DNA of 64,000 nt from Anisakis pegreffii (taxonomy: Eukaryota; Nematoda; Chromadorea; Rhabditida; Anisakidae), in contig JAPYMA010001343.1 of assembly GCA_035041965.1 (NCBI GenBank), positions 62,001 through 126,000 of the forward strand, read 5' to 3'. The position numbers and the translations under genes are program-made. A model generated the notes under the pieces. The model saw only the letters and a program-made list of their open reading frames with translations, was not told the DNA's origin and ran no database searches. Shown here piece by piece: positions 1 through 13,128 of the stretch (positions are counted from its first letter, which is position 1; every line of letters begins with the position of its first letter).

Positions 1-1171
1 CCAGAGCAGGGTTACTTCTCGACCCGAGAAAGTTCTGTGCTGATGGCAATTTCACAAAATATCCTATTTCTGACATCGTCGAACAAACGTTCTTTCCAAG
101 AGATGAATGCACCAAAAATGCAAAATCGCAGTTTCTGGCAAACATATACCTCTACATGAAATAACTCGTGTCATTATTGCTTGAGAGGATTATTCCTCTC
201 TGTAAAACATATTTTTTGCTCCAATAAATCTAGTTTAACGGATGCGAGAATTTCAAATAAGTATTGTATAATTGTAGTGTTGGAGCGTCTCAGAAGCGTT
301 ATGCCCTAGATATTGGACAGATGAGTGTTATCAATAGACATCAAGTGATGAGATTGAATTTTTGAATCCGAAAAGTTGCCACTGAACGCACAAACCGAGG
401 AACATTGCTTTCAGCTCTGTATTGGAACATATTATAATCCTTTTTATTGATCGTCACTTTTACTCGGCGCCTCTTCGTCCAGTAACCGAATTCCTGAAAA
501 GTGGAAAATGAATTATCGAAATGTCAATAAACAGTCACTTTCCCAAGCGATTACTATTAAAAACGTATTGTCAATTAGATATCCCCTTATGCTCCATACG
601 TTCAAGAATTAATTATAGGACAGGACTGGTCATATAAGTATGGATTATGGTTGCTGTACGGTTTTCACAAGATTTGGAAGCAACGCAATCTACTTTAATG
701 GATATATTAAGAACATATAAATTTTTTTTCTTTTGATTTTACACAAGGATTATGCACACAATAGCATCAACAATCGTGCTACTGTGTTGTTGTGTGAGAT
801 CAGTCTAAATTCACCATCAGCTCCAGTGAATATAGCGCAAGCCTTCTCCTTATCTTGTGATAAAGCTACAGAGAAACGCAACCTAACCAACTCTTCCTGC
901 TCATAAGACCTTTATGTTCGTGGATCTAACATGCAGGTTAGATTGTGTCACGCTCATGATTGACAGCAAACGCAATGGAAATAGTGTTGGGTCGGGGATC
1001 ACCGACGGTTTTGCGGTAGTCCCCGACCGTCGGTGAATACCCAGTTGCGGTAATCATCGACAGGGTTCTCGGTCGGTGATTACCGAGAAAAATCTTGCGG
1101 TTCCCAACAACACTAAGTGGAAACAATTTACAATTTAAATATCACAAAAGTTCCAAATAAAAAATCCGTAC
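1..1171. other. Probable trehalase intron or downstream part, no exon assigned
   Basis: The trehalase model leaves an open donor (GTACGG) at 1171, so this stretch should hold intron and perhaps the next exon. I could not match any translated segment to the following trehalase region. The only structured item seen is a small inverted-repeat element at 983-1115. Confidence 0.4.
983..1115. mobile_element. Small inverted-repeat element (MITE-like) with AGTGTTGGG ends
   Basis: The segment begins AGTGTTGGG and ends CCCAACAACACT, so the ends are inverted. Inside are further near-palindromes built on GTCGGTGAT/ATCACCGAC. It is locally GC-rich in an AT-rich background, and TA flanks both ends. It has no coding capacity of its own; the ORF that crosses it is a by-product of the palindromes. 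It probably lies in a trehalase intron. The same GTGTTGGG end motif recurs at 51491. Confidence 0.55.
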
Positions 1172-4100
1172 AGTTTCCATTGCCGCAAACAATTCCGCGA
1201 CTGTATCTTTGTCTTTCGTTTCCGCGTAATATTCATTCACCATTGGGATGAAGAATGGTGGTTGTGATCTGCGTAGATAATATAAACGACCGCCGTTCGG
1301 TATAAAACCAAACTTCTTGATCATATGTTGAAAATTCTCTAGCATTGCTTTGGTGGTTTCATGTAGCCCTGAAAATAATATTGACTCAAATGCGCATATC
1401 GGGTCGCTTCGATCCTACACCAGTTTCGATCGAATGGCGTTCTGCTATCTGATCTAACCTTGAGCTCTGATTTCGTGACACTTTCGGAGAATCCCTCAAG
1501 ATTCATATGTTGTTTTTTTTTTGGTAAATTCGTTTCATTTCAAGGAAAAAGTTACTATCAGGAGAAAATGACTACTCGCCGAACACATTTTGGGATAATT
1601 TTGATGCCATCCCAATTTTCATTAATGATTGTTGATATCCATCAATATTAACAAATATCATCCTCTGCGTTCCTAATCAACTGTTAGACCATAGATGAGC
1701 AAGTGATTCGGTCTTTATGAATAGCAACTATAATGCTCATGATGATGATGGTAAAGACTTCATTTCAATTCTAAACTGCGAATCATTCCCTTGCGATCAT
1801 ACTTCATCAAACTGATCAAAGTGATCAAATGTGCATTTTTAAAATGCTATTCAGCACTTATGTGGATCAAGTTAGTCACCGCTAATGTGCCAAACCACTC
1901 AATCTCAGTTAAAATTCTCAAACTTCCCATCGGGCAGAATTCCCTTTCCGCCTATGAAAACCACTATACGAATACGATTGACGAAAAGCAAACGATTCAG
2001 ATAAGCGTACCAGAAGCCAGAAGTCCTTTAATAATCCAATAAGTATCCCAATAATAAAACTCTCTGAATCGACCACCGGGCACTACGAAATGATTCGGTA
2101 CATAGATCAGCGAATGCGTGTTGGCACCACTTACGACCTTGAAATTGTTCAAAGAAATCTTCCAACAAAAACTCAACGATGTTCAGTTGAACAGAGGATA
2201 TTCGACAGAAATTAAATTTATCCGAATTTGTTACATAGTTCAGACTATTATTGCTCATGTGAAATAATATAATTGACAGTCAGTTTGTTTTGTTATCTCT
2301 TTTGTTCATAATGCGGCGAAATAATCATGCTATAATCGCTTACGGTGCAGTCAATCCTAAGCTTTTAGCACCACTCAGTTCACTCGTTTGAATTCAGTTC
2401 TTCAAAGGAATTGTTGCAAACGAAAGCGGATGTATGATATGTTTTAGTTTACGATAACTCACTTCTTCTGGCATTTGACGACAAAGTTTACTCCAAATTT
2501 TGTTAAGGGTAAGTGCGAATTCATTCAATCGAGGATCACGAATATGACTCAATTTTGGCGGATTTTCTTGCCAATCCGGTAAATCGCAACTGAAATAAAC
2601 AATTCTCCGTTTGGCAAATACAAATACGGAAGTGAGCGTTGCTCCACTCAATCGCAGCGCAGCTTCTTTTCAGTCTTCGTATAGCATCAAGTCTTCCTCG
2701 ACCTGGGGGCACTGCTTTCTTTGATAGTAATACTGTTCAGTGTCACATTTCATCTGGCTTGAATGGAATGGAGTAGATTTCCGAAAATGCTGAGTCTTGA
2801 TTGAATTCAATATTCGATACTTTCCCAATTGACGAGTACCGTTGGCTTTGTAGAAGTGAGGATACGAAATATTTAGATACGAAAGGATATCGTTTGATTT
2901 GCAGAAGTAAAAATAAGAAAAAAGTATGGAAGTAGTGGCATTCAGCAATGAAAGATATCACAATTGCTGAATGAAGAAGCATCCCAGCTATCTTACAAAC
3001 CATTTTTTGAAGTGACCGTTCGCAAAGAATGTGTCTAGCTTCAAAGGAATATTCCTCTGAACTGTTAGAAATTCGAGCATTCGAAAAGATCGCCTTGATT
3101 TTGAACATGATAATGAGTGAAATGCGAATGATATCGAAAGCTTCAAGAAACAATCAATAGACTCACTGGGACATCGCCTGACTGACTGGGTGAAAGAATT
3201 CATGCACAAACTCTCGAACTTTCTCACGGTCACCGTAAGTGATCTTGCCCGGGAAACGTTTCGTGAATTCAGCCATGATCGATTTTGCACTCGTTTTGAG
3301 TGGTTTATCGACGAACGCTTTCGAGTCATTATACAATTGCAGCATCATCACTGCGTGTAGCAATTTGCCTTGACAGTAAATAATCGCACTCGGCGAATCC
3401 GATCTTAATTCAGTGCAATTATGTCATCGAACTTTTCGAAATCCTTTTATGACGTCTTGAATGATTCTTCAGTCTCATTCAGTTCACTGCCTCTTTCACT
3501 AGAACTCAATTATCTCAAGCAATTGATTCATCCCTAATCTCGACATAAGCGACACCTTATTAAAATCCCTGAACTCCATCAATATTCATCATTATTGATA
3601 TTCATTAGATCACAATTATTGATTTTAGATTATTCATCTATTAAATCAACCCATTATCTATCAGTAGAAGAATCACACTGATCACTGAACGGTTTGAAAT
3701 TCAACAAGAACGTGATCATTGCAATTTACAGCGAGGGTTGATAAACAGGAAAAGTACTGATCAACCAAAGAAATCACAAGAAAGCCGCTAGTCCGTAATG
3801 CTTATCAAGCTTATCCCTTTGGCATTCTCGCTCAGTACTCAGCATAAGTTAACAGAATAATTCTAAACAACTTCTTGCTTTGGTTCGTTAACCTCAATAA
3901 AATGGAACGAGTCTGTCCGGAAAACTTCATTGATAACGTTGAAATGTCGGCACAAGTAAACAACGGAACTCACTCATCACAAGCATATTGTGGTTTTTCA
4001 TAGTCTACGCTAATCACATCTTCTATTGGAGGTATCTGGAGAACTTTGTCAAATGGGATTGGATCAAAATTTTCGTTATCAGTGTTATTGCTCTGCGGCT

Positions 4101-4209
4101 TTGACTTGTTCGTTTGAGTCGGTTGCGATTCACACTGATCAAATGAAATGAACACAAGAATCGTGACAGTGATTATCGACTGTATCAGGTGATCCTTATA
4201 TGTTGCCAT
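1172..4209 (-). CDS. Trehalase (alpha,alpha-trehalase, GH37), 5' half; gene continues off the left edge
   Basis: Hydrolyses trehalose, the main nematode blood sugar, to two glucoses; a signal peptide points to secretion or a membrane-facing enzyme. Five exons join in phase: 3974-4209, 3167-3403, 2463-2589, 2011-2137 and 1172-1368. Exon 1 starts with [20 protein letters not shown], a hydrophobic leader, then a Ser/Thr/Gln-rich linker. Exon 2 gives [20 protein letters not shown]. Exon 4 contains [14 protein letters not shown], an exact match to trehalase signature 1. Exon 5 gives [18 protein letters not shown], also family-typical. The start is chosen because a splice acceptor (TTTCAG, ending at 4214) lies four bases upstream of the ATG. 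The second signature and the catalytic acid region are not in the window, so about 290 N-terminal codons are seen of a usual 550-650. No further trehalase exon could be recognised below 1172. Confidence 0.93.
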
Positions 4210-5709
4210 TCCACTGAAACATCAAATGATTAAGTGTCTCATTGGAATCGATGACCATTTATCGGTTAGTATTCAGTTTGTGGAAGTATTCATTGGTTTC
4301 TATCTAATCGTGGAACGCACTCATTCTCACTTAACCGTATAATTGATAGATTCCAGGTTTTTTTCAAGGCTAACGATTTAGTTCGATCACAGTTGTATAT
4401 TTCCAAATTAAGGCAAGAATGTGAGCTGAACTTTTCATATGCAATAAATGAATAAACCCTGGTAATTTCAATGTCTCATCGCGTCTTCTCCTCATGTCAG
4501 TCAGCATCACGGAAAAGTTAAAACACCTCAGTACGCCATTCGTTTTCAAGTGAGAACGGCAACTGTAAGCGGGACTCGAGAAGGCCGAAGTTTTAAAAAA
4601 TGATTGAAAAAATAGGAAAATTCAGACAACTCAGTATGTGTCAGAATCTAGCTAGTTCAGCTGTTTGATCTATAAACAAAGCAACCGAATTCGTCTGTTG
4701 ACGAGATGCATGGTGGAACTTGTGTTTATATAGATAATAGGATGGGAATCAGAACTGAAATGTTAAACAATTCTGTGGGATTCTAAAAATAATGACAATG
4801 AGTGGGGAGCGTGGAGCTGTGCATTCAAAAATTTTCCAAACCATTTATTATATGACCAGACAAAAATGGAAAAGTACAATAGAGTTTGAAAGAATTTATT
4901 CAAATAATATGCGTGTTTTGAACTATAATAGAATAATGAAAGTAGTTTCGACACCAACAGGACTAGTCGGAATGAATAATTGGTAATTTTCAATTCGCAA
5001 TTCGAGCATTTCAATGGTCATATGAAGGAATGAGAATTGGTGTGCTGTTTTTGCGATTCGATCGTGGAGAATGATATGCAGATAGAGAAATATGCGATGA
5101 ATATAGCAGAATTGATAAGTCATTAAATTAAAGTGAATACAATACGACCGATTCATCTCACACAAGCAAACGCCATAAATGGAAATTTGGCTTGTGAATA
5201 ATTCGTCTACGAACATCTTTTTCTTCAAACTCGAGATTTAGCCTGATTGAATTTCGGCCTATTGAAGTGTTCAATTGCGTAACTGTTCAGTGAACCAAAT
5301 GTCCCAGGAATGGCGTTTTCTTTCAAATCGTCTGACGTGAGACTGAATCTTAGGCTTGGCCAGAGCTCTGCTTAGTCTTGAACTGTTTCTAGGTTTGACC
5401 ATTTCCGTAAGCAGATGCGTGCGATTGAATAAGTCATGATAAAGAGATGATGTGCCATAGTTATAAAGATATTTCTAAGTTATATCTCATATGATCTTCT
5501 CGAAGATGAACTCAGCTTTAAGCAGACAATCCAATATATCCATTCACTAACCTTCAACCGTTAGTGATCCCGACGAGTAAATTTAATAATATTAATACGA
5601 TCCAACCAACCAAGTGGATCGCTTCGCGAAACAATAACAAAACGTTGAAATCCATTGCCTTTTTGACGATCGGGAAACGATTCTGAATATTGAAGTTGTT
5701 TGCTGAAAT

Positions 5710-5890
5710 TTGTTTACGTTTAGGATGTTGAAATTTTCTGTGAAATTTTAGGAATATTTTATAAAAAGCATATTATAGGAAGAAAAGATTTCTTTCGAAA
5801 AAAATTTCTGTGAGAACATTTCTGTGAAAAAGAAAGCATTTATAGAAAACATTTCTGTGGAAAAAAAAACAAAAAAGAAATTTTAGAAAG
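5710..5890. repeat. Degenerate repeat of the motif ACATTTCTGTG(A/G)AAA
   Basis: The words GAAATTTTCTGTGAAATTTTAGG, GAGAACATTTCTGTGAAAAAG and GAAAACATTTCTGTGGAAAA recur within about 150 bases, separated by A-rich spacers. This looks like an old, slipped simple repeat. The short minus-strand ORF across it is low-complexity and not supported. Confidence 0.5.
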
Positions 5891-6271
5891 CATATTCTGT
5901 CGTCGTATCGCGGTGTAGTTCGACTTCGTTTGCTGTGAAACCATTGGACAGTACGGGCGATCATAGATATATCTCTGAGATCGCCAAGTCAACCTTCCTG
6001 ATTAAAATTTGATGAGAACGCATGGTTTTCGTCACGGATATAATCAACTTTACGGTAGGATGGATGCCAAGGGAGGACGAATGCGATATTTTCATTACAG
6101 TTTAGTAATGAATAGTATCTGATCTTCATGGATGGTAATTTTTCTCGACCAATTTTATTCGTATTTGCTCCAGTAAAAATTTGGATAAGAGTACCTCAAA
6201 CCTCCAACTTCAATGCTTTTTCATATTAAATGCAAATTTCCTCCCTAATAAACATTTGCATTTATTTGTTA

Positions 6272-6335
6272 TTTGGACATCGAGTGGTTGGTTTTATCAA
6301 TCGACGCGAACGATCTGTGGAGTATTTTTTTTTCA
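6272..6335. repeat. Dispersed repeat, copy 1 (CGAGTGGTTG family)
   Basis: The stretch with ATCGAGTGGTTGGTTTTATC and AATCGACGCGAACGATC matches 9888-9945 in the same orientation, with roughly one change in six bases. It is presumably a fragment of an old transposable element. Confidence 0.5.
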
Positions 6336-7269
6336 AATTTTAAAGTTAAAAAATTGAACTCTATTAACACGTTCATACACATCCTCAATTCATACACAAC
6401 CACCTTGACATCCCCAAATTACTCCAATCTCATACGAGAAACACTTACATAGACAATGGTTACTGCAATGTGTGCCTCCCTCTGCAAACCAATGCAAGCA
6501 AGCATTTTCAAAGGGCAACTCGTTCGTATAAATCATTCGCATGTTGCAATTCAGCCCCTTCTAATTGTAAGCGTAAGCTTAATTCAAGCCAAAACTGAAC
6601 TGAATTCGGGTGATTTCTGAACGTTGTCGGCATGTTACTCGTTTATCAAATGTTTCATTCCGGAATATCGTCTAAATTTCGATCATTCTCATTTGTTCGC
6701 TATTTGTTTCACACCGAACACAACTGAATACTTAAATTTAGAAGTAATGCAACGTGATGGCGATTGTCTCGAATATGACCGACTTCAATTTTTATTGTAA
6801 AAATCGAACGGGAACATCATGAATTTCAAAAATGAGGAGAGATGAGAAAAAAATTTCAAAAAAATGAGAAAATAAGAAAAAAAAGCGTAACAAATGAGAA
6901 CGTTAACGATGTCAATTAAAAACAGCACTCTAATTACAATACTGAAATAAAACCAAGCAAATCAACAATAACGAAGACAGATAAAGAAGAAAAGTAATGA
7001 GATTACATATCAGCAGCGCTACAGCATATTCAACAACGACACGTTACACATCAACAAAAATGAATCATTCAATCAAATCAAAGCAATAATTACACAAACA
7101 TATCAATTTATACAAAAATGACGATGATCGCTTCATAATTTCTATTTGCCTCGAAACAACATTCTTCACTCATTTGTTACTTGTTTATTTACAATTAGAT
7201 GCCAGCACCTCATTCCACGACTTAAGTTAGAACTGCAATTGTGAGATATTCTGCCTCGATCGAAGATTA

Positions 7270-7341
7270 CAGTTGGATCATACGCTTTCGAAGTTGGATC
7301 ATCATAAGCTTTTTACAGTTGGATCATCATAAGCTTTTTAT
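7270..7341. repeat. Short tandem repeat, unit about 25 bp (GTTGGATCATCATAAGC)
   Basis: The unit AGTTGGATCATCATAAGC followed by TTTTTA occurs twice nearly identically at about 7292 and 7317. A third, partial unit (CAGTTGGATCATACGC) lies before them. It sits just downstream of the stop codon of the minus-strand gene ending at 7367. Confidence 0.6.
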
Positions 7342-7366
7342 CAATACCGGCAAGTTATTAGCTCCA

Positions 7367-9810
7367 TCAGATCATACATTCACTGAGACATATTAGGGAT
7401 TCAACTGTTGGTGATAAACTGGAATGTGGAGAAGAAGAGTGATCGCTGGATGACGGATGAATCCATAGTCTTCGACGCCAATTAGTCGTTTTTCGACCGT
7501 ACATCTTCAATATTTCCAAACAACGTCGTTCAAATATTTCACTGAAACACAGCAACCAATGACAACAATGGCACAAACGAAAAATAGCTCTAGCTTCACG
7601 TATTATTTTCAACGGCTTCCAATATCATTTATGAGGTTTTATTACATTTGTTGGTGGATTCTGTGGCATTGTATCCAATTTCCTTTTGAGATACAGAATT
7701 GAAGCGCGTTCTTTCCAAAAATCAAAGAACATAATTTCTATTTAATCCTATATGTGCCGAACAAAAAATCCACATCATCAACAAACTATTTCAAATGATT
7801 TCCACATTGATTATATTTCATTTCCAACCGATGCGATCGACAACAGTCAATTAAATGAATGAACGGAAGACCAATTACCGTTTTTTGCAATCATCACCCG
7901 CATTCACTGGCAGCCTATAAGCAGTCTCCAGTTCAATATCGAACAAATCCTGAAATTCGGAACATCTGAATCTTAGAGAGAAATTAATGATGGTTTATCC
8001 ATCTGAAACAGAACAGCGGAAATCAACGGAAACTATAAATTCGGGACAAAATTTGGAACAAACGAGAAATTTAAAATCTGTACACCGATTGAGTTAAACC
8101 TATGAGACTGATGAACTCCTAAAAGGAATTCAGATTTAATTATGAAATATAGAAACTTATAAAATACTGGAGAGGATTTGTGTGAAAGAAAATGAAGTGC
8201 GATAATGTATGAAATGGAAAGAAATTACGTTTAATTTCGGTTTTTCTGATATATTTCGCTGTTGTTCGTTGCGCTCAAATAACGTCTTCTGCAAGTGAAG
8301 ATAAGAATCAGACTTTCGAACACGTTCAAATAACACACACAAAATATGTTCTCCCACTCTCAACGCATACTTACTTCATTATCGAGCTGCGTAAACTCAA
8401 TATACTCCTTGCATTTTATACAAAAATGCTTTTTGTTTACTGGATACCGCTACTAAACGGATAAAAATGGTGTTTTCTGTATGCATTTCGAGTCTCCACC
8501 TCAAATACGGAGACGTTTTGCAAACGAAAATAATCGAACTCCCTCCTCCCCTACATCGTGCACCCACCCATCTGCAAGAGGACTGATAATTGAAATACCT
8601 ACCATCCAGATCGTTACTTCCTCTTTCCTCAACCTAATGGCATCCTTATCAGTTGCCGTTTGTTGTTCACCTTCAGCTGCTGCAGTAGATGATCCCTGTA
8701 AAAATTCATTAAATGAGTGCAATTTCTTAAACAGAGGCACCTTCACATGAACTGATTCCAACTGTTTATTCGAGGTCATCAACCAGATTTTATTTGCATC
8801 ATAAAAGCAACAGATTGCGCACCTCTTTAGTGTCGTCGAATGATCTGGCACAAAAAGGTAACCCTCCGAGCATTGCTATTACATCCACCGGTAAGCCTGC
8901 ACTCAGCTGACGAACAACGTAGTTCACTTTAGCGTCCAATGTTGACGGTTCTTGGTACGATTCAAAATCCATCTGCACAACAAAAGTTTATCATTCATCG
9001 ATATTTAGTTACTGGATGAACATTCTCAAAGTAATGACTATTTGGCAAATCGCTTAATCATTCAATATGCCGCCCAATCAATCCGAAAATCAGCAAATCA
9101 ATTCTATCGTTCAGTTCACTGACAATAAACGTATTATCCGAATGGACAACAACGGAAATTTGTTTCGGTTGAAATCTGCAGGTCGTTTTCCTTTAAACTT
9201 TCTTCCATCTCAGTAACTCTCCACCAATCAATGTCCGCCTTAAGCTTCAATCTTAATCTGATCTCATAACAAAGCACTCTGAACTCAGTTCCCTCGTTTC
9301 CTTGCAATACAATAAAGCATCCAATGTAAAACTCGAAGTTTTGGTGGATCATTCGTCAATTCAGATTTATCACTGATAACAGATCAAGTAAGCAATCAAC
9401 TAACGGTAATTGTTTTCGTTTTGCTTATGGTGTCGGGCAATTTCGTAGGCGATGTTTTTTGGGTTGAGTTAGACACTGGAGATGAGGTTTTCGGTGCAGT
9501 GTTCGTATGGTTATTAGCGTCGAACCATACTCGACGTATTCGCTCCAACGGTAAACAAAGCGGTGGAAAATATTCCGATTGACAAATCGATTGCAAAAAG
9601 TCAAAATCCACTAAGCGATTCGTATTCGGACAGCAGTAAAGATGCGATGGTCGAACGGATTTGTGTTTGTTGTTGATATAGGATAACGGCGATGGGAATG
9701 CGCACGAATCTGCGAGCGTTGAACAGATATCGCGTTTCATTTGCTTCGGTTTTGGTTCATCGCAGTCCTTATATCCAGGGAATACTTGAAATGAAATGAA
9801 TCGTCGCATG
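7367..9810 (-). CDS. Unidentified multi-exon gene with a Cys-rich first exon
   Basis: Five exons join in phase: 9404-9810 (upper end uncertain), 8823-8972, 8603-8695, 7879-7949 and 7367-7541. Exon 1 is rich in Cys (CSTLADSCAFPSPL, HLYCCPNTNRL) and ends in a Thr/Ser/Lys tail. It could start at the in-frame ATG at 9810 (MRRFISFQVFPGYKDC) or, if it is internal, at the acceptor before 9784. Exon 2 encodes LDAKVNYVVRQLSAGLPVDV, exon 3 an Ala/Glu-rich stretch, exon 4 DLFDIELETAYRLPVNAGDD, and exon 5 a basic segment (FERRCLEILKMYGRKTTNWR) followed by a Ser/His-rich tail and the stop. Total about 300 residues. No family was recognised and no transmembrane segment is evident. The agreement of splice phases is the main support. 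Confidence 0.6.
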
Positions 9811-9845
9811 AACAGTTGAACAAAATTTGAAGATTCCACTTTAAC

Positions 9846-10165
9846 AGTAATTACAGTAGCTTATTTGGATTGTTATTGTTACTTGGGCGTCGAGTGGTTG
9901 TTTTGTCAATCGCTGCGAGCGATCGGCGGAATATTTATGTTACTAGAGTTAAGATTATTTATTCGATTGATATTTGGCTACGATTAATTACGCAAAATAT
10001 TCATGGCAACTTGTTAATTACTCGGTTGTGTTCGGTTGGCCTGCTCGCCTAGCCAGCGGGGTGCCGTGAATTGAGGCTAAAACAATGTGCACGGAAACGC
10101 GAGCATTGTGGCCAGCAACGTTATGAATGTTTGATAGCCTGGTCAATCCAGGTACTTCAGGTACA
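9846..10165. repeat. Dispersed repeat copy, related to 6272-6335 and 47340-47405
   Basis: The first part (CGTCGAGTGGTTGTTTTGTC) matches the repeat at 6272. The last part (CGGAAACGCGAGCATTGTGG and CCAGCAACG) matches 47347-47405. The middle is moderately GC-rich. The segment lies between two minus-strand genes and is probably a decayed transposable element; no protein remnant was recognised. Confidence 0.5.
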
Positions 10166-10436
10166 ATAGCTTATTTCAAACACACATCTCTCTGCTCCTA
10201 TTAGAAATCATTTTCTCTGCCAACTCAATGTTCGGCATCGGTTGCCTTTACGACACAAACAGTGATATCGGACAGTTTAGAAATTCAATCGTCATCCTCA
10301 CTGCTGTCTTATTCTTTCAGTTAGATATATCACGACCACATGCGTTCACGAAATTATTCATCGTAATTCAACTGAATAGATTTGAAGAGCACTTCAAGCG
10401 CAGTTGGAAATACAAAAAATATCGAGTGATCGATTA

Positions 10437-13128
10437 CTAACACGATGATCTGAGCAATTCACTGGGAAGTTTTGGTTTGCTTTGATTGATCGTAGTTGAA
10501 CTTTGCTCATCAATATCGATCACATTCAACGCTCTAAACAAATCATTCATCGTAATAGTCTTCCGTTGAATGATACGGCTGATTCGTGAAGAGATTTCCA
10601 AAAATTTACGTTCAAATTTGGCAAGAAAGCCCTTTAAAACAATTGACTTTTGTGCCAGCACAGGATCTGATACCGAAAAATGATACAAAAGTTGATCACT
10701 GTTTGAGAAAGCGATGGAGAAATGAAAAAACCATAAAGAAGAACGAGAGGAAAGAATTTTATAACTGTATGATTACGACGAATTCGCGTAGACTGATGGG
10801 TCAGGTGAAAACTAGATAATGATCGAGCGACTTAAAATCAAAACGAAAACGAAATCTACCTGTAATAGTAAACGGATAAAAATTGGAACCAAGTGTTCCC
10901 GAAGTCCAAATAAGCTCTTCTCGCTCGTGGATCAGCCTGATAACGTGGTGGAAGACGTGAATTTCGCGCACTGATATACTGTAAAAGCATGCGATCAGTA
11001 TAGTTAAAAACGCACAAAACTCTTTGAAACAATAGGCTCGGATGGACGACAAACGACGAATAATACATTTTCGTTTATTTGAACACCCTATTCAAACTCA
11101 TCACGGGCAAACACCTCTCTGTGATCAGTAAACATCACATTTTTATGTTTTCCCAGGATTTTATTTGCAACTAATGGACTAATGCTATTCCATTTGCCTC
11201 AATTGGTCATTTGATGACGACGTCATAGTCAGAGTAATTCGGAATAATGGGATACTATTGAATATGAATAATGTCTCAAAGATGCTTTCACTAGTAGCAA
11301 CGAATTCTTCGACAAATCACTGCATAAATAAAGAGAATTATTGAATAATTTTAACGAACCAACAAAAAAATAAATAAATGAGAATAAAAAAACTAACAAA
11401 ATGAAATTCAGGTCCTAATCCAATTATTGCATGCAATTTTGACACATCCAATTCGAAGATATACTGCAAACATCAATGAGTATATGTGGGAATTCGAATG
11501 CTAGCGGAGACACATATAATTGAAAAACTTGCTACATTGCATAAACGCAGAATGCATTTCAAAATGTTTCTTTTCGGGAAGAACCGAGACGAATTCATTG
11601 CAATACCATCAGATAATATGCAACAGCATGCTCATAAGATCAAAATCGTTGAAACTGAGGATGTTCTCTTAATGAATTAAATGCAGTTCTACAAGATGAA
11701 GGGTTGCTGAAAATATTCTGAGTCAACAGTGATCGACAGAATAACTGAACGATGGATTAAGCAAGCAAATGTGAATGAATGAATAAAGTTATGTTGACAA
11801 TATCATCGCGATATAATTGCTATACTCAACGTAAACGTAAGTCATAAGTCATGAAGGTATTGTAGGCGAGCGAGTTGTGTAACGAAAATGATATGAATGG
11901 ATTGAACAAAGCGCAAAACGAACCGGAATACCGAAACGAATGAATATTTCGAGGATGAGTGTTTGACCACAAACAGTTAAGTTCTGAGATGAGAGCATTC
12001 GCTGACATTCGTTTATTATGTAGCGTGGCGCTGATCCTTGCATACACGGTGAAAACCTTCAATGAGCTGACAATTACGATAATGTACCACTTCGGTGTGC
12101 TGTGTTGTTCTACACTCAAACACCAACTTCTAATCTTTAATGGGAATGAAAAATACCCATCATACGCTCCCTTGACATTCCAAATTTACGTCAGTCCGTA
12201 AACAAAGCTCATTCAGGTAAATCATTAGCTGTGAATGCAGTATTTCATAAGACATTCTCAAAATGATACTATCGGGTAAAGATATGAATGAAAACACCTT
12301 GAGAGATGATAAAGAGCATCAGCAAATGGACGATTTATAGTTGCACTCCAATTGTGGATACGAACTTTTGGTATCCATTCTAAAATTTGTCGCACCAATA
12401 CCCTGAAGTTTGGAACATCTGAATACGACATATGATAAGATCAGCTACTATTGATTTAAAAATGATATCAATCATACGTGACAATAACAATAATAATGGT
12501 ACCAATATGAATGAGTAGTACCTGGAATACATGGTGATCGTGAGACGAGTCCATAGGTTCGCGCACAACGACGACAGCATCAAAGAACCGACCAATGCCT
12601 TTTCGGGATCATTTGATGCAAACTAAATGATTTGTTGCTCATCAATAACGCTATGCAAAAGTATGCGTAAAAATTCCAGTCTACTTTATAGTTTCCTAAA
12701 CCTTCTTCCATTGAACAGTATCGTGAAAGATTTTCAGTTTCCGTACACCTCCCAGAAAACAGCGATCAAGGAATTCTTGAGACTATTAACTATAAATTAA
12801 TCGCTCGTTTTCGAGCATTGTACATTCAGTGGACAATGCGATGAATCGCAATGTATAACAAACCGCTGTCTATTCAACAAACAATACTTGAGTCCGTAAT
12901 TGATAACCTCAACACGAGTAAAGATGAATGCAACAAATCTCATGAATATCCTCAACAAAATGGAACCTTTTTGCCAATGATTCGAACGAAGTCAATAATT
13001 TGCGATTGATTCAATTCAATAAGTGACAATCCACGTAATAAATAGCGTTGTTGTGAGCCTTCTTCCACCTGCTCAATCACACACAACGCATCAATATCAT
13101 CTTCATCTAATTCTGGTTCGTCATCCAT
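10437..13128 (-). CDS. Unidentified gene, complete 230-residue model in five exons
   Basis: Exons 12967-13128, 12522-12598, 11932-12036, 10860-10978 and 10437-10666 total 693 bases and keep one frame from ATG to TGA. The protein starts MDDEPELDEDDIDALCVIEQ (acidic), passes through SLIELNQSQIIDFVRIIGKK and a Leu/Cys-rich exon, and continues with REIHVFHHVIRLIHEREELI. It ends with a basic helical part (GFLAKFERKFLEISSRISRI, then IIQRKTITMNDLFRALNVID) and a Ser-rich tail. Exons 2 to 4 are also open in other frames, so their frame rests on phase agreement alone. No family was recognised. The RKTITMNDLFRALN segment recalls the end of a histone fold, but that resemblance is weak. It may be one gene or a wrongly joined pair. 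Confidence 0.5.

Larger units (their letters stand above)
4215..7366. other. Intergenic stretch without a recognised gene
   Basis: About 3.1 kb between the trehalase start and the end of the next minus-strand gene. All frames are broken by frequent stops. It holds a purine-rich degenerate repeat (5710-5890), a fragment of a dispersed repeat (6272-6335) and a short tandem repeat (7270-7341). No gene is supported. Confidence 0.5.

Noticed and set aside
938..1126. 62-codon minus-strand ORF
   Set aside because: It is created by the palindromic words of the inverted-repeat element.
10437..10666. Histone-fold call from RKTITMNDLFRALN
   Set aside because: One helix-like match is not enough, and the preceding part does not look like a histone fold.
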